A stretch of 64,000 nucleotides of DNA from Parabacteroides sp. (lineage in GTDB: Bacteria > Bacteroidota > Bacteroidia > Bacteroidales > Tannerellaceae), in NCBI GenBank assembly GCA_017937385.1, contig JAGBDR010000034.1:1-64000 (forward strand), written 5' to 3'. The first letter of the stretch is position 1. Each line of letters opens with the position of its first letter. Position numbers and translations under genes: made by a program. Positions 34,359 through 43,288 of this stretch are shown one piece after another. The notes under the pieces are model-generated. The model worked only from the letters and a program-made list of their open reading frames with translations. It ran no database searches and was not told where the DNA came from.

Positions 34359-35828
34359 ATGGAACTAAAAGAACTGATTCATTCGTTGGAAGTACTTGAG
34401 GTCATGGGAGACAGGAATGTCGAGATCTCAGGTGTCCAGTCTGATTCCCGTAAAGTGGAAAAAGGCTTTTTGTTTGTGGCGGTCCGGGGTACGGTCGTGG
34501 ATGGCCATGCTTATATCCGGAATGCGGTCGACCAAGGAGCGGCTGCAATCGTCTGCGAGGAAATTCCTGCCCCTTGGGGTGAAAACATACAAACCTCCGA
34601 AAGCACGCCGGTGTTCATCCGGGTGAAAGATTCGGCGGATGTTTTAGGCAAGTTGCTCTCCGCCTGGTATGAGCATCCATCGGACAATCTGATACTGGTG
34701 GGTGTGACCGGTACGAACGGAAAGACAACGATCGCTACGCTCCTGTACGAGATGTTCCGGAAGATGGGGCATAAGGTCGGACTGCTCTCCACCGTCTGCA
34801 ACTATATCGATGGCGAGGCGATCCCGACCGACCATACGACGCCTGACCCGGTCACGCTCCACAGCCTGATGGCGCGGATGGTAGACGCCGGCTGCGAGTA
34901 TGCCTTTATGGAGGTCAGTTCGCATTCGATCGACCAGAAGCGTATCAGCGGTCTGTCGTTCAACGGGGGAATCTTTACCAACCTGACGCGCGACCACTTG
35001 GATTATCATAAGACCGTCGAGAATTATCTGAAAGCCAAGAAGAAATTCTTCGATGACCTGCCCGCTTCAGCCTTTGCGCTTACGAATGCGGACGATAAAG
35101 CCGGTCTTGTCATGTTGCAGAACACGGCTGCCCGAAAACTGACCTATTCGCTCCGCACGTTGGCTGATTTCAAAGGAAAGATCCTGGAATCCCATTTCGA
35201 AGGGACTGAAATGCTGGTGAACGGGCGCGAGGTGACGACACGCTTTGTCGGCCGTTTCAATGCCTACAACCTGTTGGCGGTGTATGGTGCCGCCGTTTCT
35301 TTGGGCAAAGATCCGGAAGAGGTGCTGGTCGTGTTGAGTGACCTGCATTCGGTTTCCGGCCGTTTCCAGACCATCCAGTCTCCGGCAGGATATACGGCGA
35401 TCGTCGATTATGCCCATACGCCGGACGCTCTGACAAATGTGCTCAACAGCATCCATGAGGTGCTGGACGGTAACGGACGTGTGATCACGGTTGTAGGTTG
35501 CGGCGGTAACCGCGACAAGGGAAAACGCCCGATCATGGCGAAAGAGGCGGCCAAGTTGAGCGACCAGCTGATTCTGACCTCCGACAATCCCCGTTTCGAG
35601 GAACCGGACGCGATCATCCAGGATATGGTGGCCGGTCTGAATGCTACCGATATGGAACATACGCTCTGTATCACAGACCGTGCGCAGGCAATCAAAACCG
35701 CCACCCTGTTGGCCCGGAAAGGCGACGTGATCTTAGTTGCCGGTAAAGGCCACGAAGATTATCAGGAAGTGAAAGGCGTCAAGCATCATTTTGATGATCG
35801 AGAACAAATTTGTCAATTGTCAATTTAA
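34359..35828 (+). CDS. murE: UDP-MurNAc-L-Ala-D-Glu--2,6-diaminopimelate ligase
   Basis: 489 aa. ATP-binding G118-TNGKTT, the Mur ligase central domain ([35 protein letters not shown]) and C-terminal [17 protein letters not shown]409-NPR is the meso-diaminopimelate-specific motif, so the third stem-peptide residue should be meso-DAP. The last residues (QLSI) are encoded by a heptamer repeat at 35808-35828. Confidence 0.96.
   Translation: MELKELIHSLEVLEVMGDRNVEISGVQSDSRKVEKGFLFVAVRGTVVDGHAYIRNAVDQGAAAIVCEEIPAPWGENIQTSESTPVFIRVKDSADVLGKLLSAWYEHPSDNLILVGVTGTNGKTTIATLLYEMFRKMGHKVGLLSTVCNYIDGEAIPTDHTTPDPVTLHSLMARMVDAGCEYAFMEVSSHSIDQKRISGLSFNGGIFTNLTRDHLDYHKTVENYLKAKKKFFDDLPASAFALTNADDKAGLVMLQNTAARKLTYSLRTLADFKGKILESHFEGTEMLVNGREVTTRFVGRFNAYNLLAVYGAAVSLGKDPEEVLVVLSDLHSVSGRFQTIQSPAGYTAIVDYAHTPDALTNVLNSIHEVLDGNGRVITVVGCGGNRDKGKRPIMAKEAAKLSDQLILTSDNPRFEEPDAIIQDMVAGLNATDMEHTLCITDRAQAIKTATLLARKGDVILVAGKGHEDYQEVKGVKHHFDDREQICQLSI
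35808..35828 (+). repeat. Short heptamer array at the murE 3' end
   Basis: Two to three TTGTCAA heptamers supply the final murE codons and stop. Confidence 0.75.
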
Positions 35829-35843
35829 AAAACGCAGTTTTTT

Positions 35844-37103
35844 ATGTTATATTATTTGTTTAATTATCTGGATCAACTCGATTTGCCGGGAGCGGGAATG
35901 TTCAAGTATGTATCGTTTCGCTCAGCCTTGGCACTGATCCTGTCATTGTTTATCTCGACGGCTATCGGACGCCGTATCATCGACAAGCTGCAATTGTTAC
36001 AGATCGGTGAGACGGTGCGCAACCTCGGCTTAGAGGGGCAGATGAGCAAGAAAGGGACGCCGACGATGGGAGGTATCATCATCATCATTGCGATTGTGCT
36101 GCCCGTTTTGTTTTGTGCGAAGTTGACCAATATCTATGTGATTCTGATGCTGGTGACGACCCTTTGGCTGGGAACGTTGGGGTTTGCCGATGACTATATC
36201 AAAGTGTTCCGGAAGAACAAGGAGGGAATGCACGGCAAGTCCAAGGTGATCGGGCAAGTCGGTTTGGGACTGATTGTCGGCCTGGTACTGTTCATGAGCC
36301 CGGATGTCGTGATCAGGGAAAATATGGAGGTCCGGCAGGGCGACACGATCGAGGAGGTCCGTTTCCATGATGTGGAGAAGAAGTCGACCAAGACGACGAT
36401 CCCGTTTGTGAAGAACAACAATTTCGATTATGCGCAGCTGGTCAACTGGGCAGGCGAATATAAGGAAGAGGCTGCCTGGCTGGTCTTCGTCCTGATGGTG
36501 ATTTTCGTGGTGACGGCCGTGTCGAACGGGGCGAACCTGACAGACGGGCTGGACGGCTTGGCTGCGGGAAGCTCGGCGATTATCGGGGTGGCGCTTGGAA
36601 TATTGGCCTATATGTCGTCGCACTTCGAGTTTGCCTCTTTCCTCAATATCATGTTCATTCCGGGAGCGGAAGAACTGGTGGTGTTTGCGGCCGCCTTTAT
36701 CGGGGCAACGGTCGGATTCCTGTGGTATAACGCTTATCCGGCGCAAGTGTTCATGGGAGATACCGGCAGCTTGACGTTAGGCGGGATCATCGCCGTGTTT
36801 GCGATCATTATCCGGAAAGAATTACTGATCCCGATCTTGTGCGGCATCTTCCTGGTAGAGAACCTGTCGGTCCTGATGCAGACGTGCTATTTCAAGTATA
36901 CGAAGAAGAAATACGGTGAGGGACGGCGCATCTTCAAGATGGCTCCCCTTCATCATCATTTCCAGAAGCCGGGCAATGCGGGCATACAGGCTTTGATACA
37001 GAAACCGTTCAACGTAGTGCCCGAATCGAAGATCGTGGTCCGCTTCTGGTTGATCGGTATCATCCTGGCGGTTATTACGATTGTGACATTGAAGATGCGA
37101 TAA
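35844..37103 (+). CDS. mraY: Phospho-N-acetylmuramoyl-pentapeptide-transferase
   Basis: Makes lipid I from UDP-MurNAc-pentapeptide and undecaprenyl phosphate. 419 aa, polytopic, with [26 protein letters not shown] (aspartate-rich), [19 protein letters not shown] and [12 protein letters not shown] longer loop (about 155-195, [20 protein letters not shown]) separates helices, longer than in E. coli MraY (360 aa) but usual for Bacteroidetes. Confidence 0.96.
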   Translation: MLYYLFNYLDQLDLPGAGMFKYVSFRSALALILSLFISTAIGRRIIDKLQLLQIGETVRNLGLEGQMSKKGTPTMGGIIIIIAIVLPVLFCAKLTNIYVILMLVTTLWLGTLGFADDYIKVFRKNKEGMHGKSKVIGQVGLGLIVGLVLFMSPDVVIRENMEVRQGDTIEEVRFHDVEKKSTKTTIPFVKNNNFDYAQLVNWAGEYKEEAAWLVFVLMVIFVVTAVSNGANLTDGLDGLAAGSSAIIGVALGILAYMSSHFEFASFLNIMFIPGAEELVVFAAAFIGATVGFLWYNAYPAQVFMGDTGSLTLGGIIAVFAIIIRKELLIPILCGIFLVENLSVLMQTCYFKYTKKKYGEGRRIFKMAPLHHHFQKPGNAGIQALIQKPFNVVPESKIVVRFWLIGIILAVITIVTLKMR

Positions 37104-37106
37104 AGT

Positions 37107-37172
37107 GATTTATGATTTATAATTTATGATTTATTATCGACGCATAAATCATAAATCATAAATCATAAATGA
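37107..37172. repeat. Inverted pair of GATTTAT heptamer arrays between mraY and murD
   Basis: Left arm 37107-37135, right arm 37143-37172, separated by only about 7 nt. The arms are complementary and could form a hairpin of roughly 28 bp. The right arm runs into a possible upstream ATG of murD. Confidence 0.88.
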
Positions 37173-37192
37173 ATAAAGAAATCATAAATCAA

Positions 37193-38530
37193 ATGAAGAA
37201 AAGGATTGTTATCTTAGGGGCCGGTGAGAGCGGTGCAGGGGCCGCCGTGCTGGCAAAGGCGAAAGGATTCGATGTGTTCGTTTCCGATTTCTCGTCTATC
37301 AAACCCAAATATAAGGAGATGCTGGATGCCCGTGGAATCCGTTGGGAAGAGGGCGGGCATACCGAAGCCGACATCCTGAATGCCGACGAAATCATCAAGA
37401 GTCCGGGGATTCCCGACAAGGCTCCCATTATAAAGAAACTGAAAGAGAAAGGCACGCCGATCATCTCCGAGATAGAATTTGCCGGATGTTATACGGATGC
37501 CAAGATGATCTGCATTACCGGAAGCAACGGCAAGACGACGACGACCATGCTGACTTACCACATCCTCCGGCAGGCAGGAGTGGACGTCGGGTTGGCCGGC
37601 AACGTCGGGAACAGCCTCGCCCTCCAGGTGGCGGAAGAGCCTCACGCCGTCTACGTGATCGAACTGAGTAGTTTCCAGCTCGACAACATGTATGACTTCA
37701 AGGCGGACATTGCCATCTTGCTGAATATAACGCCCGACCATCTGGACCGTTATAATTACGAGATGCAGAACTATGTGGATGCCAAATTCCGCATCCTCCA
37801 GAATCAGACGGCCGAAGATGCTTTCATATTCTGGAACGATGATCCCATTATCGCCCGCGAGATCGCCCGGCGCCATCCGCAGGCAACTCTCTACCCCTTC
37901 GCCGAAACCCATGAAGACGGCGTGAAGGGCTATACGGAAGATAAAAAGATAGTAATTGAAACTTCAAACGGAATGTTTACCATGGAAGAAGACTTATTGG
38001 CTTTATCGGGAACGCATAATCTGTATAATTCGCTGGCTTCTGGCATCGCATCCAAACTGGTGGATATCCACGACGAGAACCTGCGGGCTTCGCTGAGCGA
38101 CTTTACCGGAGTGGAACACCGCCTTGAGAAAGTGGCGCGTGTACGCGGAGTCGATTATATCAACGACTCGAAAGCTACGAATGTGAACTCCTGTTGGTAC
38201 GCCTTGCAGAGCATGACCACTCCGTTGGTCCTGATACTCGGCGGAACGGACAAGGGCAATGATTATTCCGAAATTGAAGAACTGGTGAAGAAAAAGGTGC
38301 ACGCCCTGATTTTCCTCGGTGTGGACAATGCCAAGTTGCACGGGTTCTTCGACGGGAAAGTGCCTGTGATCGAAGAGGCCCGCTCGATGGAGGAAGCCGT
38401 GTCGAAAGCCTACCGGCTGGCCGCCAAGGGAGATACCGTCCTGTTGTCGCCCTGTTGCGCCAGCTTCGACCTCTTCAAGAGCTATGAGGACCGCGGCGAC
38501 CAGTTCAAGGCATGTGTGCGTAACCTGTAA
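37193..38530 (+). CDS. murD: UDP-N-acetylmuramoyl-L-alanine--D-glutamate ligase
   Basis: 445 aa from MKKRIVILGAGESG. ATP-binding ITGSNGKTTTTML, NITPDHLDRY, then the C-terminal EHRLEKVARVRGVDYINDSKATN and LLSPCCASFDLFKSYEDRG. An ATG at 37169 would add eight residues encoded partly by the heptamer repeat; the start at 37193 places the Rossmann motif at the usual distance from the N-terminus. Confidence 0.95.
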   Translation: MKKRIVILGAGESGAGAAVLAKAKGFDVFVSDFSSIKPKYKEMLDARGIRWEEGGHTEADILNADEIIKSPGIPDKAPIIKKLKEKGTPIISEIEFAGCYTDAKMICITGSNGKTTTTMLTYHILRQAGVDVGLAGNVGNSLALQVAEEPHAVYVIELSSFQLDNMYDFKADIAILLNITPDHLDRYNYEMQNYVDAKFRILQNQTAEDAFIFWNDDPIIAREIARRHPQATLYPFAETHEDGVKGYTEDKKIVIETSNGMFTMEEDLLALSGTHNLYNSLASGIASKLVDIHDENLRASLSDFTGVEHRLEKVARVRGVDYINDSKATNVNSCWYALQSMTTPLVLILGGTDKGNDYSEIEELVKKKVHALIFLGVDNAKLHGFFDGKVPVIEEARSMEEAVSKAYRLAAKGDTVLLSPCCASFDLFKSYEDRGDQFKACVRNL

Positions 38531-38545
38531 AGAAAGGCAAGAGAG

Positions 38546-39913
38546 ATGGATTTGGCAAGCAAACTATTCAAGGGCGACCGGGTGATCTGGGTCATCTTCA
38601 TGTTCCTGTGTCTGATTTCGGCGGTAGAAGTGTTCAGTGCCACCAGTACGATCGCTTATAAGAGCGTGACACATTGGGAACCGATTGCCCGTCATGCGTC
38701 GTTCATGCTGGGTGGTTTCGTGCTCGTCTTGTTGATGCACAATCTGCCGTGTCGGTTTTACACGCTGTTGAGCGTCGCGCTTCCTGTCTCGGTATTTTTG
38801 TTGATCCTTACGTTTATTATCGGGGTTGAAATAAATGGGGAAAAACGTTGGCTAAATATATTTGGGGTCACTTTCCAACCGTCCGAGATTGCTAAGATAA
38901 CCCTGATCGGCTATACCGCTTTCATTATGAGCAAAAGAAACTGGTTTACGGACAAACAGATGTTTTGGTGGATTCAAGGTGCTACGGCTGTGGTTTGCGG
39001 TCTGATCTTTTTCACGAACGGATCAACGGCTGTTCTTCTCTTCTCCATTGTGCAGATGATGATGTTTTTCGGTCAGATTTCGATTGCCCGCCTGGCGAAA
39101 TGTTGGGGAATATTGATTGCTGTTGTCGTCCTGATGGTGCTATTGTTGTGGAAGATGCCTGATGGCGTGATGGAACACATGCCGGAGCGCGTGCATACAT
39201 GGAAAGCCCGTATCGAGCGTTTCTTTGATCCGGCTCCTCCAGTGAAGATAGAACCGGGAAAGGCGGTCCATATTGATGGTGATGACTACCAGGTTGTCCA
39301 TGCCAAGATCGCCTTGGCACGCGGAGGAATCTGGGGCAAGTTTCCCGGCCACGGCCAGCAACGCGATTTCCTGCCGCAGGCCTATTCCGATTTTATCTAT
39401 GCCATTATTATCGAGGAACTGGGGATCGCGGGAGGGATCTTTGTCCTCTTCCTCTATATTGCCCTGCTCGTCAGGGTGGGGATGATCGCCCGAAGGTGCG
39501 ACAAACTGTTCCCCAAATTTCTGGTCTTGGGATGCGGGCTGTTGATTGTCGCCCAGGCGCTGATCAATATGGCGGTGGCGGTCGACCTGATACCGGTTAC
39601 CGGACAGCCGTTGCCGTTGGTGAGCCGAGGCGGGACATCGACTGTGATCTCTTGTGCCTATATCGGGATCATCCTTAGCGTAAGCCGTTTTAGTGCCGGC
39701 ATGGGGAACGAGGACGAATCGGACGAACCGGCATCGGATGAAAATCCGATGGGCATGGAACCGGAGACGGATGGGCATGGAACGGAAAACGGACCGGCAT
39801 CCGTCGGTGGCGATACGCCGGTTTTAGACGGGACGTACGAAGTGGAAAAAACGAACCCGCTCGAAGCCGTTGCCGAACCGGAAGAAAAAACAATAACAGA
39901 AACAAAAATATGA
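38546..39913 (+). CDS. ftsW: SEDS glycosyltransferase FtsW with repeat-derived tail
   Basis: 455 aa. Polymerises lipid II at the septum together with FtsI. SEDS features: about ten helices, GVEINGEKRWLNIFGVTFQP, SEIAKITLIGYTA and the periplasmic loop HGQQRDFLPQAYSDFIYAII, then GQPLPLVSRGGTSTVI. From about residue 388 an acidic hydrophilic cytoplasmic tail of about 65 residues (ESDEPASDENPMGMEPETDG onward) contains two copies of a 15-nt motif that also occurs in the intergenic region near 61.75 kb. Overlaps murG by 4 nt. Confidence 0.93.
   Translation: MDLASKLFKGDRVIWVIFMFLCLISAVEVFSATSTIAYKSVTHWEPIARHASFMLGGFVLVLLMHNLPCRFYTLLSVALPVSVFLLILTFIIGVEINGEKRWLNIFGVTFQPSEIAKITLIGYTAFIMSKRNWFTDKQMFWWIQGATAVVCGLIFFTNGSTAVLLFSIVQMMMFFGQISIARLAKCWGILIAVVVLMVLLLWKMPDGVMEHMPERVHTWKARIERFFDPAPPVKIEPGKAVHIDGDDYQVVHAKIALARGGIWGKFPGHGQQRDFLPQAYSDFIYAIIIEELGIAGGIFVLFLYIALLVRVGMIARRCDKLFPKFLVLGCGLLIVAQALINMAVAVDLIPVTGQPLPLVSRGGTSTVISCAYIGIILSVSRFSAGMGNEDESDEPASDENPMGMEPETDGHGTENGPASVGGDTPVLDGTYEVEKTNPLEAVAEPEEKTITETKI
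39746..39785 (+). repeat. Two copies of a GATGGGCATGGAA repeat inside ftsW
   Basis: Copies at 39746-39764 and 39767-39785. The 15-mer CGGATGGGCATGGAA of the second copy recurs exactly at 61749-61763. Confidence 0.75.
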
Positions 39914-41028
39914 AACAGTACCGAATCATCATAAGCGGCGGTGGGACCGGCGGACATATCTTCCCGGCCATCTCAATCGCCAATACGTTCCGGAAACGTT
40001 TCCCGGAGGCGGAAATCTTGTTTGTGGGAGCGGAAGACCGGATGGAAATGGAGAAGGTGCCGGCTGCCGGTTATCGCATCGTGGGGTTGCCGGTGAGCGG
40101 TTTCGACCGTGCCCATCTGGCCAACAACATCCGGGTCGTAGGCCGCCTGTTCAAAAGCCTTCGGCTTGCCAAAAAGACGATACGCGAGTTCAAGCCCGAT
40201 ATCGCCGTGGGCGTAGGCGGGTATGCCAGCGGACCGACGCTTTGGGTGGCTGCCTCTCTGGGGATTCCGACCCTGATACAGGAACAGAACTCCTACGCCG
40301 GTGTCACGAATAAACTTTTGGCGAAGAAAACCAACAAGATCTGCGTGGCCTATGAGGGGATGGAGAAGTTCTTCCCGGCAGACCGTATCGTTGTGACCGG
40401 CAATCCGGTCCGTCAGGATCTGGAAGAGGCGTTGGACAAGCGCGAGGAGGCCTTGAAATTCTTCGGTCTCTCGCCGGACAAGAAGACTATCTTGGTGGTC
40501 GGCGGTAGCTTGGGTGCCCGGACGATCAACCGCAGTATACAGGGCGACCTGGACAAACTCTTCGCTTCGGATGTCGATGTGCAGGTGATCTGGCAGACCG
40601 GACGCTACTACCACGAAGAGGCGTTGAAGCATCTGAAGGCTTACCGGGGAATGCCCGTCTGGTGCTCGGATTTCATCACCCGCATGGATTATGCCTATGC
40701 GGCGGCCGATCTGATTATCTCCCGTGCAGGTGCCAGCTCCATTTCCGAACTCTGCCTGTTGAAGAAACCGGTGATCCTGGTCCCTTCCCCCAATGTGGCG
40801 GAAGACCATCAGACGAAGAATGCGTTGGCCTTGGTCGACAAAGAGGCCGCTATCTTAGTTGCCGACAAAGAGGCCGAACAGCAATTGGTGCCGAAAGCCC
40901 TGGAGGTCATCCACGACGACGAACGCCTCCGCACCTTGAGCCGCAACATCGCGACTTTGGCCCATCACCAGAGCGCGGAGCGTATCGTGGACGAGATCGT
41001 CAAGATTATCGAAAAGGGAAAACGATGA
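39910..41028 (+). CDS. murG: UDP-GlcNAc--undecaprenyl-pyrophosphoryl-MurNAc-pentapeptide GlcNAc transferase
   Basis: Adds GlcNAc to lipid I to give lipid II. 372 aa, GT28 fold: ISGGGTGGHIFPAISIA (G loop 1), VGVGGYASGPTLWVA, LIQEQNSYAGVTNKLL, VVGGSLGARTINRSI and the C-terminal RAGASSISELCLLKKPVILV. Starts inside the ftsW stop (ATGA). Confidence 0.96.
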   Translation: MKQYRIIISGGGTGGHIFPAISIANTFRKRFPEAEILFVGAEDRMEMEKVPAAGYRIVGLPVSGFDRAHLANNIRVVGRLFKSLRLAKKTIREFKPDIAVGVGGYASGPTLWVAASLGIPTLIQEQNSYAGVTNKLLAKKTNKICVAYEGMEKFFPADRIVVTGNPVRQDLEEALDKREEALKFFGLSPDKKTILVVGGSLGARTINRSIQGDLDKLFASDVDVQVIWQTGRYYHEEALKHLKAYRGMPVWCSDFITRMDYAYAAADLIISRAGASSISELCLLKKPVILVPSPNVAEDHQTKNALALVDKEAAILVADKEAEQQLVPKALEVIHDDERLRTLSRNIATLAHHQSAERIVDEIVKIIEKGKR

Positions 41029-41102
41029 CTTCTTGCCGGAAAAACGACGTTCTTTTTGAAAGAAGAAACCGTTCTTTTCTGGCATATACAATCGGAAGAT
41101 CG

Positions 41103-41110
41103 TATCTTTG
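41103..41110 (+). promoter_or_regulatory. -7 box TATCTTTG for murC-ftsQAZ
   Basis: An exact TAnnTTTG box 30 nt before the murC ATG, in the only sizeable gap (111 bp) inside the second half of the dcw cluster. It could provide an internal promoter that raises FtsQAZ expression. Confidence 0.5.
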
Positions 41111-41139
41111 TAACAATGTATCGTAACGAATAAGAGAAT

Positions 41140-42552
41140 ATGGACATAAACAACATAACGGCAGTCTATTTTGTCGGAGCCGGCGGGATCGGGATGAGCG
41201 CCCTGATCCGCTATTTCCTTTCGAAAGGGAAAAAGGTGGCAGGCTACGACAAGACGCCTTCCGGCCTGACGGAACAGTTGAACCGGGAAGGGGCCGCCAT
41301 CCATTATGAAGACAATATAGGCCTGATCCCTGCCGACTGCACCGATCCGGCAACGACGCTGGTCGTCTATACCCCTGCCGTCCCGGAAACCCATTCGGAG
41401 CTTTGCTATTTCCGGGAGAAGGGTTTCGAGGTGATGAAGCGTGCCCGCGTGTTGGGCGAGATCACCGGATGCAACCGCGGATTGTGTGTCGCCGGTACGC
41501 ATGGCAAAACGACGACTTCCTCGATGGTCGCCCACCTCTTGAAACAATCTCATGTGGATTGCAATGCGTTCTTGGGCGGTATCTTGAAGAACTACGACAG
41601 TAACCTGATGCTTTCAGACAAGAGTGACCTGACCGTGATCGAGGCGGACGAGTTCGATCGCTCTTTCCACTGGCTGAAGCCCTATATGGCGGTTATCACG
41701 GCAGCCGATCCCGATCATCTGGACATCTACGGGACGCCGGAAGCCTACCGCGAGAGTTTCGAACATTTCACCTCGCTGATCCGTCCGGGCGGTTGCTTGC
41801 TTATGAAGCAAGGTATCAACGTCACCCCTCGCCTGCAAGCGGGCGTGAAACTCTACACCTACACCGGAGAACTCCCCGCCAATTGTCCATTGTCCATTGT
41901 CAATTGTCAATTTTACGCCGAAAACGTCCGGATCGGCAATGGCGAAATCTTCTTCGACTTCGTCGGTCCCGATATCCGCATCCCCGATATCCAGTTGGGC
42001 GTGCCTGTGAAAGTAAACATCGAGAACGGGGTCGCCGCCATCGCCCTTGCCTGGCTGAACGGAGCGACACCGGAGGAGATCAAGCGCGGGATGGCGACCT
42101 TTGCCGGTCCGCGCCGCCGCTTCGACTTCCATCTGAAGAAAGAGAACGTCGTCCTGATCGACGATTATGCCCATCATCCTGCCGAGCTGAAAGCGAGTAT
42201 CCTCTCCGTGAAGGAACTGTATGCCGGACGCAAGGTGACCGGTATCTTCCAGCCGCACCTCTACACCCGCACGCGCGACTTTGCCGCCGACTTTGCCGCC
42301 AGCCTTTCGCTCTTGGATGAACTGATACTCCTGGATATCTATCCGGCACGCGAGGAACCGATACCGGGTGTTACCTCGCAGATCATCTTCGACGCCGTGA
42401 CTCTCGCCGACAAACGGCTGATCCGCAAGGAGGAACTGCTGGACGTGGTGGCGGCGGAAGCCGATACGCTCGAAGTCGTCCTGATGGTCGGAGCCGGCAA
42501 TATCGAATTGCTGGTAGAACCGGTGAAACAAATATTGGATAAAAAAGAATAA
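41140..42552 (+). CDS. murC: UDP-N-acetylmuramate--L-alanine ligase
   Basis: 470 aa. FVGAGGIGMSALIRYFL, ATP loop VAGTHGKTTTSSMVAH, EADEFDRSFHWLKP, ITAADPDHLDIYG and the C-terminal IDDYAHHPAELKASI with FQPHLYTRTRDF. Between the central and C-terminal domains, residues 248-258 (NCPLSIVNCQF) are encoded by a heptamer repeat inserted in frame at 41881-41913. The enzyme otherwise has all its motifs. ftsQ follows after 3 bp. Confidence 0.95.
   Translation: MDINNITAVYFVGAGGIGMSALIRYFLSKGKKVAGYDKTPSGLTEQLNREGAAIHYEDNIGLIPADCTDPATTLVVYTPAVPETHSELCYFREKGFEVMKRARVLGEITGCNRGLCVAGTHGKTTTSSMVAHLLKQSHVDCNAFLGGILKNYDSNLMLSDKSDLTVIEADEFDRSFHWLKPYMAVITAADPDHLDIYGTPEAYRESFEHFTSLIRPGGCLLMKQGINVTPRLQAGVKLYTYTGELPANCPLSIVNCQFYAENVRIGNGEIFFDFVGPDIRIPDIQLGVPVKVNIENGVAAIALAWLNGATPEEIKRGMATFAGPRRRFDFHLKKENVVLIDDYAHHPAELKASILSVKELYAGRKVTGIFQPHLYTRTRDFAADFAASLSLLDELILLDIYPAREEPIPGVTSQIIFDAVTLADKRLIRKEELLDVVAAEADTLEVVLMVGAGNIELLVEPVKQILDKKE
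41881..41913 (+). repeat. Heptamer array inside murC, in frame
   Basis: Four and a half TTGTCCA/TTGTCAA heptamers, translated as NCPLSIVNCQF. The same array type lies at gene ends elsewhere in the window. Confidence 0.9.
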
Positions 42553-42555
42553 ATC

Positions 42556-43284
42556 GTGGTCCGTATCGTATCCATAGTCGTTGCAACACTGTTGTTCTGT
42601 TACATCGTGTTTGTTTCCTTTTTCTTTCGGGAAAATAGGCAGCAAGGGGTGTGCCGTGAGCTGCAGGTAGTGGTTGCGGACAGTCTCGACAAGCATTTCG
42701 TGAGCGAAAGCGACTTGGTGTATATCCTCCGGAAAGCCGGTTTGGACCCGGTCAAGAAGCCGATGGACGAGATCAACACCGACCGGATTGAGAACGAGTT
42801 GCTGGAAAACGAAATGATTGCCCGCGTGGAGGCTTATAAGACACCTTCCGGCATGATTAAATTGGAAGTGATGCAGAAAATGCCTATCTTGCGTGTGATA
42901 AGTGCGCGGGGCAACTATTATGTGGATAACTCGGGAAGCACAATGCCTGTCAGCCGCCGCTACGTGGCACACGTTCCGGTTGTGAGCGGATATGTGGAAA
43001 AAGAGTTGGCGGTAACCGACTTATACAAATTTGCATTATTTTTGCAGGAGAATGATTTCTGGAATGACCAGATAGAACAGATTTACGTTCATCCTGATAA
43101 CGAGGTCGAGCTGATCCCCCGGGTCGGCAACCATCGTATTGTGTTGGGTTCCTTTGCCGATTTCGAGGAGAAGCTGGATAACTTGCGGCTTTTCTATGAG
43201 AAAGCGATTCCCAAGGTAGGGTGGGACAAATACCGCATTATCAGTTTAAAATATAAGGATCAGATTGTTTGTACTAAAAGATAA
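42556..43284 (+). CDS. ftsQ: Cell division protein FtsQ
   Basis: 242 aa with GTG start. One transmembrane helix (about 3-24) and a periplasmic domain with a POTRA-like segment (VSESDLVYILRKAGLDPVKK through IENELLENEMIARVEAYKT) and a beta domain. Short relative to E. coli FtsQ (276 aa) but usual for the phylum. It links early and late divisome parts. ftsA starts 4 bp downstream. Confidence 0.88.
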   Translation: MVRIVSIVVATLLFCYIVFVSFFFRENRQQGVCRELQVVVADSLDKHFVSESDLVYILRKAGLDPVKKPMDEINTDRIENELLENEMIARVEAYKTPSGMIKLEVMQKMPILRVISARGNYYVDNSGSTMPVSRRYVAHVPVVSGYVEKELAVTDLYKFALFLQENDFWNDQIEQIYVHPDNEVELIPRVGNHRIVLGSFADFEEKLDNLRLFYEKAIPKVGWDKYRIISLKYKDQIVCTKR

Positions 43285-43288
43285 GAAT

